Of a DNA stretch of 64,000 nt, positions 18,101-30,100 are shown in pieces. Source of the stretch: Microlunatus capsulatus (lineage in GTDB: Bacteria > Actinomycetota > Actinomycetes > Propionibacteriales > Propionibacteriaceae); NCBI RefSeq assembly GCF_017876495.1, contig NZ_JAGIOB010000001.1:1116001-1180000 (forward strand), given 5' to 3'. Position numbers and translations under genes: made by a program. Position 1 is the stretch's first letter, and each line of letters begins with the position of its first letter. The notes under the pieces are model-generated. The model was given only the letters and a program-made list of their open reading frames with translations. It was not told where the DNA came from and did not search any database.

Positions 18101-21100
18101 GAGACGTTGTCGGAGGAGTCGAGCGCGACCACCTTGTAGTGGTACGTCGAGCCCAGCTGCACCGCGGTGTCGACGTAGCCCGACGCCGTCACCGTGAGCG
18201 GCGAGACCTTGGTGAAGGTCCCGGTCGCAGAGGTGGAGCGCAGCACGTCGTACCCGGCGAGGTCGGCCTCGCCGTTGTCGGCCCAGTCCAGCGTGATCCC
18301 GCTGCCCGTCGCCGTCGCCGCGAGACCGGTCGGCGCCGCCGGGGCGGTCGTGTCCGGTGCGGGGCAGGTGCCCTTGCAGAGCACCTCGATGGCGGCGACC
18401 GCCGGGTAGTCGGCCGTGGCCGCGAGGGCCAGGTCGATCGAGCCGCCGGAGACGGCGACGTTCGGCAGCGTGAGCACCGTGGCCGTGTTGAGGGCCCCGG
18501 CCGCGGCGAACACGTCGAACCCGGAGCGCAGGACCTTGCCCTCCGCCGAGATGTCGAACACCCGCCGGCCCGCGGCGTTGTTGCCGCTGGCCCGCTCGGC
18601 GAAGTGCAGCCGCAGGTCGACCGAGGTCACCCCGCGCGAGGGCAGGGAGTACCGGAGGACCCGGTCGGCCTGCGCCACGTTGCCGACGTTGCCGCGGTAG
18701 GTGCGGTAGAGGACGTCGTCCTCGGTGCCGGCGATCTCACCGGTCGCCGCGCCCTCGTCGACCGCCGTGGCCGGGCTGAAGCGCCCGGTGTCCGGCGTCC
18801 AGACGCGACCCTGGGTGTCGGTGTAGCGGCCGGCGCCGGCCACGTCGAGCCGGTACAGCGCGTCCCGCTCGGCCGCCGGGGTGGTGGCGTCGCCGTCGAC
18901 GACCCCGAACGAGTCGAAGCGGGCGACGAACTGCTCACCACCCTTGTTCGAGACCAGCAGGCCGGCCTCGGACTGGGTCGAGAAGAACCGCCCGGTCGCC
19001 GCCGCCGGCAGCGTCCAGGTGGTCGGCAGCAGCGCGATGCTGCCGTCGTCCACCCGGTAGGCACCCCGCAGGGTCCCCGTCGCGGCGTCGCCCACCAGGA
19101 ACAGCTCCACCGAGGTGGCGCCGGCGGGCAGGGCCGCGGTCGCGTTGACCGCGTTCTGCCCGACGCCGCCGAGCTCGGCGTAGAACTCCACGCCCGGCGC
19201 GCCGCCCCGGTTCACCACGACCATCTTGGCGAAGTTGTCCTGGTCGGGACCGGTCTGGATCCCCTCCTGCTCGAAGCCGGCGTTGATCGCCGTCAGCGGG
19301 CCGAGCACCTTGCCGCGGACGGTCCACGTGCCGCTGGTGGCGTCGAAGGGCATCCGCACGCCGTTGACGAGCGTGTTGTCGTTCGAGCCGTTGGTGCCGT
19401 TGGTGAGGGTGCCGCTCGAGGTGACCGCCAGCGTCCCCGGGCCCGCGGTGTCGAGGTCGAGCCGCGTCGGGTCGTAGGAGCTGCTGCCGGTGACGCCGTC
19501 GTTCACGTTCGGCTGGGTCGAGCGGAAGCCCGTGCCCTGGCCGTCCCCGTCCACCAGGGTGCCGGGCACCGCGGTGTCGAAGCCGAGCCGCAGCGACGCC
19601 GCACCGGGCAGGGACGCGGGCGCCCCCGGGTCCGTCGCCGTCTCCGGCTTCATGTTCGTCACCAGGTAGACGTTGTCCTGGTAGTCGTAGTTGATGCCGG
19701 AGTAGTCCATCGCCACCAGCCACGTGTTCCGCACGATCGTGCCGGAGCGGTCGCGGACCGCCCAGGTGCGCAGGTGCTGGCCGCAGGGCGCGAGGCACCC
19801 GTTGGCCACGTCGACCGCCGCGTTGTTGCGCGTCGGGTCGCTCCACTCCCCGTCGATCTGGAGCCCGAAGGCGCCGGCCGGGTTGAAGACGCCCTGCGCG
19901 ACCGCCGTCGAGCCCGCCAGGTGCGGCAGGAACGACTGCCCCTCGACGCCGTCGTGGGTGAGCACGCCGGTCGCGGAGCCGGAGGTCTTGGCGTGCCAGC
20001 GGAACGTCGCGGTGTTGCCCTGGGTGTGGAACGCGGCGAGCTGGCGGACGGTGACCGGACGGGTGGTGTCGGCCCGCAGCCAGTAGGGGCTGAGGACCTC
20101 GTCACCGCTGGCCCGGACCTGGCCCTGGGTGTTGAGCGGCACCCCGGCGGCGGTGACCGCCGTGGTGTAGCCGAAGGCGGCGAAGGTCTCCCGCAGGTCG
20201 GGCTCCTGGTTGCCCTCGGACACGCTCTGCCAGAAGCCGGCCAGCTGCACGGGCAGGGCGGGCTCGTCGGCGTCGTCGGTCTGGACGGTCAGGGTGCCGG
20301 TCCACAGGCCGTTGGCCGCGCCACCGCTGGTGGCGGTGAAGCGCACGGGCACCTGCAGCTGGCCCCCGACCGGGACCAGCGCCGGCGCCACGGCCGGGTT
20401 CACCAGCTGGAACGGCCCGGTGACGGGCAGCCCGGTGACGTTGAGCGCCTCGGTGCCGGTGTTGCGGACCACCAGCGTGGCCGTGTCGTGCACCACGTTG
20501 GCCGGGATGAACGGGCCGGTCGGGCCGCAGCCCGCCGTCTTGCAGGTGGTTCCCCGCTCCGGGTTCTGGATGCGGTTCATCACCAGGCGGTCGGCGAAGG
20601 GCACGCCGTCGCCGTTCTCCAGCACCACCTGGGCGGTGCTGGAGCCCGCGGTCACGACCGTGAAGGTCGTGGTCGCCGACGTCGCCACGTTGCCGGCGAC
20701 GTCGGAGGCCCGCGCCCGCACCGTGTGCTGCCCGCCGGCGGTCACCTTGACGGCCGCGGTCCAGGGCACGAACGGCCCGTTGTCGAGGCTGTAGGTGAGG
20801 CTGGCCACGCCGCTCTGGGCGTCGGTGGCCGTGACGGTGATGCTCGCCTCGTTCTTGTAGACCCCGGCGCTCTGCTGCAGGCCGGTGACGGCCGCCGTCA
20901 CGGTCGGCGCCGTGGTGTCGGCGACCACAGCGGCGTCGTTGATGTCGACGTACTGCAGCTTGGTGTTGGTGCCGCCGAGGGCGTCGACGGTCAGCGCGCC
21001 GTCGGTGACGTCCACGGTGACCGTGGCCGTCCGGACCGGCGAGGCGGTGGTCGGGGTGAAGGCGACCGCCGTCGTGCCCTCGACCTGCACCTGGTGGACC

Positions 21101-24100
21101 GAGTCGGTGAAGGCGGTGTCGCCGACGCCGACGGTGACGGTGTAGCGGCCGTTCGGGACCACGTGCTCCCAGGCCCCCGGACCGTTCGCCGACTGGGCGG
21201 CGGTCGGCTGCATGAGGATCACGGTCCGCACCTTGACGTCCTGGGTGCCGGTCCGCTCACGGGTCTGCGCCGTCATGTCGAGCGGGGTGCCGGTGCCCGG
21301 ACGGACCCAGCCGAAGCCCCGGGTGGCGTCGAAGGGCGCACCCGTGTCCGCGGTGTAGCCGTCGGCCACGGTCGCGGCCGTCGGGGTGAAGTCGACCTTC
21401 GCCACCGGGGTGCCGGTGACCGCGCCGGCCGGGCGGACGTTGCCCACCAGGAAGACGTAGTCCTGGTAGTCACCGTTCTGCGCGTCCTCGAAGGTCACCA
21501 GGTAGGTGCCGGGGACGGGCTTGCCGGTGCGGTCCTTGACCGGGTAGGTGCGCACGCCGTGCGGGATGTTCGTGTTCAGCCCGTCCTGGGTGTACGTCTT
21601 ACGGCCGAAGGACTTCGAGTCCACGTAGAAGCCGAAGTTCTCGGTCCCGGGGTCGAAGCTGCCCGCGCTGTCCGGCGTCACCGCCGGGTTGAGGGTCTGC
21701 TCGTTGTCCAGGGCCACCGTGCCGACACCCTTGAGCTCCGGGGAGCCGGTGCCGACGGTGTAGTAGCCGAAGGGCAGCAGCTCGTCGGGCGAGTAGCGTG
21801 CGACGGGCTTGATGGTCACCGGACCGGTGCCCAGCTTGGTGAACAGCGGGGCCGGCACCTCGTCGCCGATGGGCCGGGGGTCGATCCCGAGGATCAGCCC
21901 CGTCCCGCCGACGTTGACCGGGTACCCGAGCGTGTCGACGACCGCCTTGAGCGGGGGCTCGTTGTTCCCCTGCTCACCCGGCGTCGCCAGGCCGAAGACG
22001 CCGACCGAGACGGTGGGCCGGCTGGCGTCGTCGGAGGTGAACCGGACCGCGGCCGACAGCGCACCCAGCGAGCTCGCCGACGTCGGCCGGAACCGGACGC
22101 CGTACTCGACGGTGGTCGCCGGCGGCACGGTGACCGGGCCGCCGGTCAGGGTGAAGGCGGCCGCGTCGGTCCCGGTCAGCTGCGCACCGGTGATGGCCAG
22201 CGGGGTGCTGCCGGTGTTGGTGACCTTGACCGTCTGCTCGGTCGAGCTGGTGCCGCGGACACCGCTGAAGACCAGCTCGGGCTTGTCGGTGGTCAGGCGG
22301 CCCTGGCCGCTGAGCGCCGCGGGCTTGACGTTGCGCAGGATGACGACGGCGTCCTGGTAGTCGACCGACGGCGGGGCGACGTCCTCCGGCGCCACGACGT
22401 AGGCGTTCGGCTCGAGCGAGCCGTCGGCGTTCTTCAGCGGGTAGACCCGCACCTTGTGGTTGGCCGCGGCGTCCCAGGTGTTGAGGGCGTCCTCGCTGGT
22501 GGTGACCCGGTTGCTGAGCCCCGGCCAGGTGAAGTCGAGGCCGAACGGCGTCTCGAGGTCGTACTCCCCGATCTCGCGCACCACCGGGAGCACCTGCTGG
22601 TTGGAGCTGTTCGGCCCCTCCAGCAGCGCGGTCCGCTCGGACAGCTTGCCGGCGGTGTGGGCGCCGATGGTCACGGTGTTGCCGTCGGCGCCGGGGCCGG
22701 CGGGGCCGAAGAGCGAGAGGGTCTCGACCTCGACCACGTGGTCGAACGCGGCCTTGGTGAAGGCCTCGACCCGGACCTCGTCGCCGATCAGGGCGCTGCT
22801 CGAGGGCATGGTGTTGTTGCTCGGGTCGGGGTCACCGGCGTTGACCGGGATCTGGAGGGTGTCCAGGATCCACTGCAGCGACGGCTCGGCCGCCCCGCCC
22901 AGTCCGTCGGTGCCGAGGCCGCGCAGGACCGTCGACACCTTCGGCGACGCCGGGCTGCCGGTGGTCAGCTCCAGGGCTGCCGCCTGCGGGCCGGCCGCGG
23001 TCGGGTTGAACACCACCGGGAAGGTGGCGCTGCCGCCGGCGGGGATGGTGACGGGCAGGGCCGGACCGCCGGAGCGGGCGAACGAGGCCGCCTGCGGGCC
23101 GGTCAGGGTGGCCGCGGTGACGGTCAGCGGGGCGCCGCCGGTGTTCTTGACGACGACGTCCTTGGCCGCGCTGGCGGCGCCGCCCTTGACGTCGGTGTAG
23201 ACGAGGCGCGGGGTGGCCTCGCCGCGGCCGACGCTGGACTGGCCCTGCGGCTTGAGCAGCTTGATGCCGGTGGTCGCCGGGTTGTCGGTCAGCTCGGTGA
23301 CGTAGAGGTTGCCGGTGCTGACGTCCTGGGCGACGTCCAGCGGCTGCCGGAGGCCGGTGAAGCCGGTGATGCCGGCGATGGCCTTGGACAGGCTGCCGTC
23401 GGGGTTGACGTTGAAGGCCACGATCTCCTGGTTCGCGCTGTAGCGGACCACGAGCAGCTTGCCGGCCAGGGCGCCGCCGAAGGCGGTGGTGTTCTGGTAC
23501 TCCACCGTGCCGTTGGCCGAGGCGTGCAGGCCGGCGTCGTAGACGCCCGCGAGGTCGTAGTTCGGGTCGGCCTTGGTGCCCGCCGGGTAGGCGTTCACCT
23601 TGAACAGGGGGTCACCGGTGTAGCCGGTCGGGTTGCCCGCGTTCAGCACCCACTCGCACCGCTCGGGGTTCGGGTGGCCGTAGTACTTGCCCTTCTTCAC
23701 GTCGAAGACGTAGTCGGTCTCGGCCTGCGGGTTCTGGGTGATCGCCGGGGACTTCTGGTCGGCGGGGTAGCCGCCGTCCGGGCGGTTGACGCAGGACGCC
23801 GGCAGGGTGGCCGGGGTGGCCGGCACATTGCCGCCCGCCGCCGAGCCGTTGGTGCCGGAGTACAGGTGTCCGTTGCTGTGCCAGACGAGGTCGAACGCGT
23901 TGCGCACGCCCGTGGCGTACAGCGTCACCGGGGCGCCGGGGGCGTACGGGTCGTAGCTGCCCTGGTGGGCGGGGACGCCCCCCCGGGCCGGGACGCTCAT
24001 CTCCTTGGTGGCCACGTCGACCGGCAGGTTCGCCGGCAGCTTGGCCGGGTCGAGCTCCAGCACGGCCGCGGACATCAGGTTCTCCGGACGGCGCCAGGTG

Positions 24101-27100
24101 CCGTCGTTGCCACCCATGGCGTTCATCGAGCCCTGGGTGATGTACAGCTTGCCGTCGCGGAAGGCGATCGAGTTGGTCTCGTGGTCCTTGATCGAGCGCG
24201 GCAGGTTCACCGCGACCTCGGTGTAGGTCTCCAGGTTGCGCCCGCTCAGCTTGGCGATGGCACCCGAGTGGTTGGGCACGTCCTGGCCGAGGTAGGCGTA
24301 GTTGTCGGTGATCCACAGGACCGGGTTGGTCGCCGTCGAGGCCGGGTCGAACGTCAGGCCGATGATGGTCCGGTTGGGCGCGCCCTCCCAGCCCTTGGCG
24401 GTGGCGTGCTCGCGGACCGTGTTGATGGTCTCGCGGTTGGCCAGGGTGCCGTCGGCGTTGATGGTGAAGCGGTAGATCTGGCCCATGATGCTGCCGGCGT
24501 AGAGCTTGCCGTCGGGCCCGATGACGACCGAGGTGTACATGGCACCGGTCGGGGCGCCGCTCTCGCTCCGCTCGAAGGCGACGTTGACGTCGCCGCCGCC
24601 CAGGCCGTTGGAGGTCGTGAAGACCGACGAGAACGGCATGAACTGCCGCCCGCTGACGTCCTTGGCCTGGTCGGTGATGTCGAAGCGGTACAGGGTGTCG
24701 GGGTCGAGGACGCCGTCGGCCTTGAAGGTGACGGTGTCACCGCCACCGCTGGTGGCGCCCGAGCCGGGGACGGCCTTGCCGTCGGAGACGCGGGTCAGCT
24801 TGACCGAGCCCTTGAGGCTGGTCGCGTCGACCGCGCCCACGTCGCCGTTCAGGGCGTTGTCCGTGGTCGGGGCGACGTTGATGGCCGTCTTGGTCGCCAG
24901 GTTGGCGGGGGTGACCCCGGTCGAGTACGGCCGGCCGCCCAGGTCGACGCCGGTGATGTCGACGTAGGTGACCTTGGTGTTGGTGCCGCCGGCCGGGCTC
25001 AGGGTGAGCCGGCCGTCGGTGACCTGCACGGTGCGGGTGGCGCTGAGCACCTTGGTGCCGGTGGTGGGCGTGAAGGCCGCCACGGCGTTCTGGTTCTCGA
25101 TGTTCAGCCAGTGGGTGCTGTCGACCGACGGGCCGGTGTCGCCGACGCCGACGGTGACGGTGTAGGCGCCGTTCGGGACGGCGGCCTCCCACTTGCCCGG
25201 GGTCGCGGTGCCGGTGGCGCTGGTGGTCGTGAACTGCATGTGCACCAGCGTCGACTCCTTGCCCCCCGCGGTGGCGCGGTCGCGCCCGTTGAGGCTGAGG
25301 TCGAGCGGGGCGTCGGTGGCCAGGTTGACCCAGCCGTAGGTGTTGCCGGTGCCCTGGGTGGCGGCGGTGCGCAGGCCGTAGGCCTGGCCCCAGTCGGCCA
25401 GGTAGCCGGTGGCCGGGGCGGTGCTGACGGCGGTGAAGTCCACCTTCAGCGCGGTGCCCGAGGCCGGGGTGTTGATCGGCGTCAGGGTGCGCACCGTCGA
25501 GGGCGCGGACTCGTTGCCCGCGGCGTCGACGGCGGTGACGACGAAGGTGTAGGCGGTGCCGTTGGCCAGCTCGCGCTCGGTGTAGGCCTCGCGGGTCAGC
25601 AGCACCGACCCGTTGCGGCGGTTCTCCACGGTCACCGGGACCGTGGTCTGGGTGCCGGTGGCGCGGTAGACGTTGTAGCCGACCACGTCGGTGTCGTCCG
25701 GCGCGGTCCAGGTGAGCGCGACGGAGGCGTCGGACGCGCTGCCGGCCAGGCCGCTGGGGGCGGCCGGGGCGGTGGTGTCGGGCAGCGGGGCGCCGATGCC
25801 GACCACCCGCACCCAGTTCATCTTGGTGTTGGTGCCGCCGACGGCGTCCAGGGTGAGCTTGCCGTCGAGCACGTCGACGGTGGCGGTCGCGGTGGCGTAC
25901 TCGGCCGCCGCGGTGGCCTGGAAGCGGTCGTGGACGACGACGCCCTCGGCCCGCACGGTGTGCCGGCTGTCGTAGCAGGGCGCGGCGCACGAGGCCGTGG
26001 TGGCGCCGGCCTGGTCGCCGACGCTGACGGTCACGGCGTAGCGGCCGTTGGGGACCCCGTACTCCCAGGCGCCCGCGGTGAGCACGTTGGGCGCGGTCGG
26101 GCCCACGACGTCGCCGTAGGTCATGTGGATCAGGCGGTTCTGCAGGTCCGTGACCGGGGCCGGCCGCTCGCGCGTCCGGGTGTTCGGCGTGAGGTCCAGG
26201 GGCGTGTGCGTGGCCGAGGCCAGGCTGTCCTGGCGCACCCAGCCGCGCTTGGTGGCGGTCGAGTAGGCCGCGCCGGTGTCCTTGGTGTGGCCGGCGGGCA
26301 CGGGGGCGGCGTCGGTCTGGAACACGAACCGGACGTCGGAGGCGGGCGCGGCCACGGCGGCCGGGACCTGCGCGGAGCGGGCGGACTCGTTGCCCGCGTC
26401 GTCGACGGCGGTGACCTCGTAGAACGCGGTCGTGCCCGGCGGGACGGAGGTGTCGGTGAAGGACGGGCTGGTGAGCAGGGCGCTCGTCAGCTTCACCGCG
26501 GTGCCGCCCGCGGTGCTCGCGCGGTAGACGGTGTAGCCGGCCAGGTCGCCGGCCGTGCTGGCGCTCCAGGTGAGCTTCACCTCGGAGTCCTGGACCGCCG
26601 CCTGGAGCCCGGTCGGGGCACCCGGGGCGGTGGTGTCCGGGGTGGTCTTCGGCACCGCGGAGACCGTGGTCGAGAGCGCCGACTCGTTGCCGAGCCGGTC
26701 GTCCGCGGTCACCGCGTAGTAGTAGGTGCGGCCGGCCTCGAGGTCGCCGTCGAAGAACGTCCGGCCGCCCTTGAGGAGGATCGCGACGAGGTCGTCGTCC
26801 CCGCGGGTGACGGTCGGGGTCTCGGAGCGGTAGACGCGGTAGCCGCGCAGGTCGGCCTCGGTGCCGGCGGTCCAGGTGACGGTGACGCTCTGGATGCCGG
26901 CGGTGGCCTTGACCCCGGCCGGGACGGCCGGTGCGGTGGTGTCGGCGGGCTTCGCGCTCACCTCGGCCGAGGCCTCGGAGAGGTTGCCGGCCAGGTCGAC
27001 GGCGCGGACGACGTAGTAGTAGGTGGTGCCGTTGAGCGCGGCGGTGTCCACCAGGGAGGTGGCCGTCGTCGGCTGGGTGTTCACCGGGGTGCCGGGCTGC

Positions 27101-30100
27101 CCGGCCACCGCGGAGCGGGTGACGAGGTAGCCGGCCAGGTCGGTCTCGGCGCCCGCGGTCCAGCTGATGGTGGCGCGGCCGTCGCCGGGCACCGCGGTGA
27201 CGCCCTGCGGGGCGGCGGGCGCGGTGGTGTCGGCGTCGGGGGCCGGGGTGGCGGACTTCTCCTCCGAGGCCGCGGACTCGTTGCCGGCGGCGTCGAGGGC
27301 GGTGACGACGTAGAAGACCTCGGTGCCGTTGGTGCGGTCGGCGTCGACGAACACGGTCCCGGTGACGTCGTCGCCGACGCGCTGCGCCGCGGTGGTGCCG
27401 ACGGGGCTGCTGGTGGCGCGGTAGACGCGGTAGGCGACGGCGTCGCCGGCGGCCGGCGCGGTCCAGCGCAGGGTCACGCGGGCGTCGCCCGGCGTGGCGG
27501 TCAGGGTGGCCGGGGCCGCGGGGGCGGTGGTGTCCGCCGGGGTGGCGGTGACCACCGCCGAGGGCTTCGACTCGTTGCCCTCGCGGTCGACGGCGGTGAC
27601 GAGGTAGGAGACCGCGGTGCCGTTGACCAGGCCCGTGTGGGCGAAGGCCGGGTCGGCGAGCAGCGTCGTCGTCAGCCGGTCGGCCGCGACGGGCTCGACG
27701 GTGGTGCCGGTGCGGGCGTAGACCCGGTAGCCGGCGAGGTCGGGCTCGGTGCCGGCCTCCCACGTCAGCGCGGTGCGGCCGTCGCCGGCCTCGACGGCCA
27801 GGTCGGTCGGCGCGGCCGGGGCCGTGACGTCCGCCTCGACGACGTCCAGGTAGTTGATCTTGGTGTTCGTGCCGCCGGTGGCATCCACGGTGAGCTTGCC
27901 GTCGGTGACCTCGACGCGGACGGTCCCGGTCGAGAACTCGGCGGCCGCGGTGGCCTGGAACTGCTCGACGGCCTTGGTGCCCTCGACGGTGATCGAGTGC
28001 TTGCTGTCGTAGGAGCTGGCGCCGGGCTGGTCGCCGACGCTGACGGTGACGTCGTAGGTGCCCTCGGCCACGGCGAGCTCGTAGGCGCCCGGGGCGGCCA
28101 CACCGGTGAAGGTGGGCTTCACGTCGTTGCCCTGCATGTGCAGCACACCGCGCTGGCGGACGGGGACGTCGAAGCCGGTCCGCACGTCGCGGAAGCGGCC
28201 GTTGCCCACCAGGTCCAGACCGGTGTGGGTGCCGGGGACGACCCAGCCGCGACCACGGGCGTTGGTGTAGGCCTGGCCGAAGTCCTTGGCGAAGCCGGTG
28301 GCCACGGTGGTGTCGGCAGCCACGAAGTTGATCTTGACCGGCAGCTTCGTGAGCACCGGCTCGACGGCCGACGGCGTCGCTGCGGCCGAGACGTCGGAGG
28401 TGGGGCCGGCCTGGCCGGCCTTGTCGACGGCCACCACGGCGTACCGGTAGGTGGTGTCGTTCGCCGCGCTGGCGTCGGTGTAGGCGGTGCCGGTCACCAG
28501 GTCGGTGCCGCTGAGCGGGGTGCCCGTGGTGTCGACGGTGCTGGTGGTGCTGCGGTAGACGCGGTAGCCGGCGAGGTCGTCGTCGGCCGGAGCGGTCCAG
28601 CCGAGGGTGACCTTGCCGTCACCGGCGCTGGCGGTCAGCGCGGTCACCTGACCGGGCTTCTTGTCGCTCGGCGTCGGCGTCACGGTGATGTAGTTGATCT
28701 TGGTGTTGACGCCGCCCGTGGGGTCCACGGTGAGGAACCCGTCGGTGACGGCGACGTCGGTGAGCGTCGCGCTCTTGAAGCGGGCGGCGCCCGTCGTGGC
28801 CGCGGTGACGCCGAAGCGGGTGACCGCCGGCTTGCCCTCGACCGTGAGCGTGTGGCTAGTGACGTCCCCACCGGGGAGGGCGTCCCCGACCGACAGCTCG
28901 ACGTCGTAGGAGCCGTCGGCCACGGCCAGCTGCCAGGCGCCGGGGCGCGGCGTACCGGCGGTGCCGCTGGCGACGTTGTTCCACTGCATGTGCATGACGC
29001 CGGAGAGCTTGGGGTCCGGCACGGCCTCGGGGCGCACCCGACCGTTCGCCGGCATGCTCAGCGGCTTCTGGGTGCCGGCGGCGACCCAGCCGTAGCCGCG
29101 GGCGTTGGCATAGTTCAGGCCCGTGTCCGCGGTGGTGCCGGCGGGAACGGGCGGGGTCCCGGTGGGGCTGCGGAACGTGAACGTCTTGGGCAGCTCGGGC
29201 CGGGTGGCTGTCGCGTCATCGTCCATCACGCCCTCGGTGACCGATACCGCGGCCGGCGTGCCGGTGCCGGCGGGTGCGACGGCGTAGTACGAGATCGTGC
29301 CCTTGGTGGCGGACTCGTCGACGTAGGCGGGGTCGGTGACCGTGGCCAGCGCCGGCTTCGAGGTGTCGACCGGCAGGTTGTCTCCGCGCCACACCCGGTA
29401 GCCGTCGACGCCACTCGCGGCGTCCCAGCTGAGCGTGGTGCCGCCAGCCGCCGCACGTGCGGTCAGGTCGACGACGGGGATGGCGTCGATGGTGACGAAG
29501 GCGAGCTTGGTGTTGGTCCCGCCCAGGGCGTCGACCGTCAGCTTTCCGTCGTTCACGTCCACCCAGACGGTGGTCGTCCGGAGGCGCCCGGCCGTGCAGG
29601 CCGCGGAGGTCGTCCCACCCATGCCCTCGACCGCCTTGGTGCCCTCGACGTTGATGACGTGCGACTCGGCGTCGTTGCCCGGGTTCGGGTCGCCGACGCC
29701 CACGCTCACCTGGTACTGACCGTTGGGAAGCTTGTGCTCCCAGGCCACTGGGGTGCTGTTGTTGGTGGCGTTGGTCACCGGCGCCTGCATGTGGATGAAG
29801 GTCCGCTGCGGCGTCGGCACGTTGGTCGTGTTGGTGCAGAGGTTGCGGTCGCGCGTGTTCAGCGGCACGCCGAATGGGACGTGCGTGCCGGCCAGGCTGT
29901 CCTGTCGCACCCAGCCGAACCCGGCGGCGTCGGTGTAAGCCCCGCCCAGGTCGGCGGTGTAGCCCACGGGCGCCGTGCTCGCGTTGTTGGTCATGTCGAC
30001 CTTGACGCTCAGCGGCGGGGTGGGCTCGGCGGCGACGGCCGGCGTGGACGAGGACTGCAGCAGCTGGAGCGGTCCGGCCACGAGCGCGCCCGTGACGAGC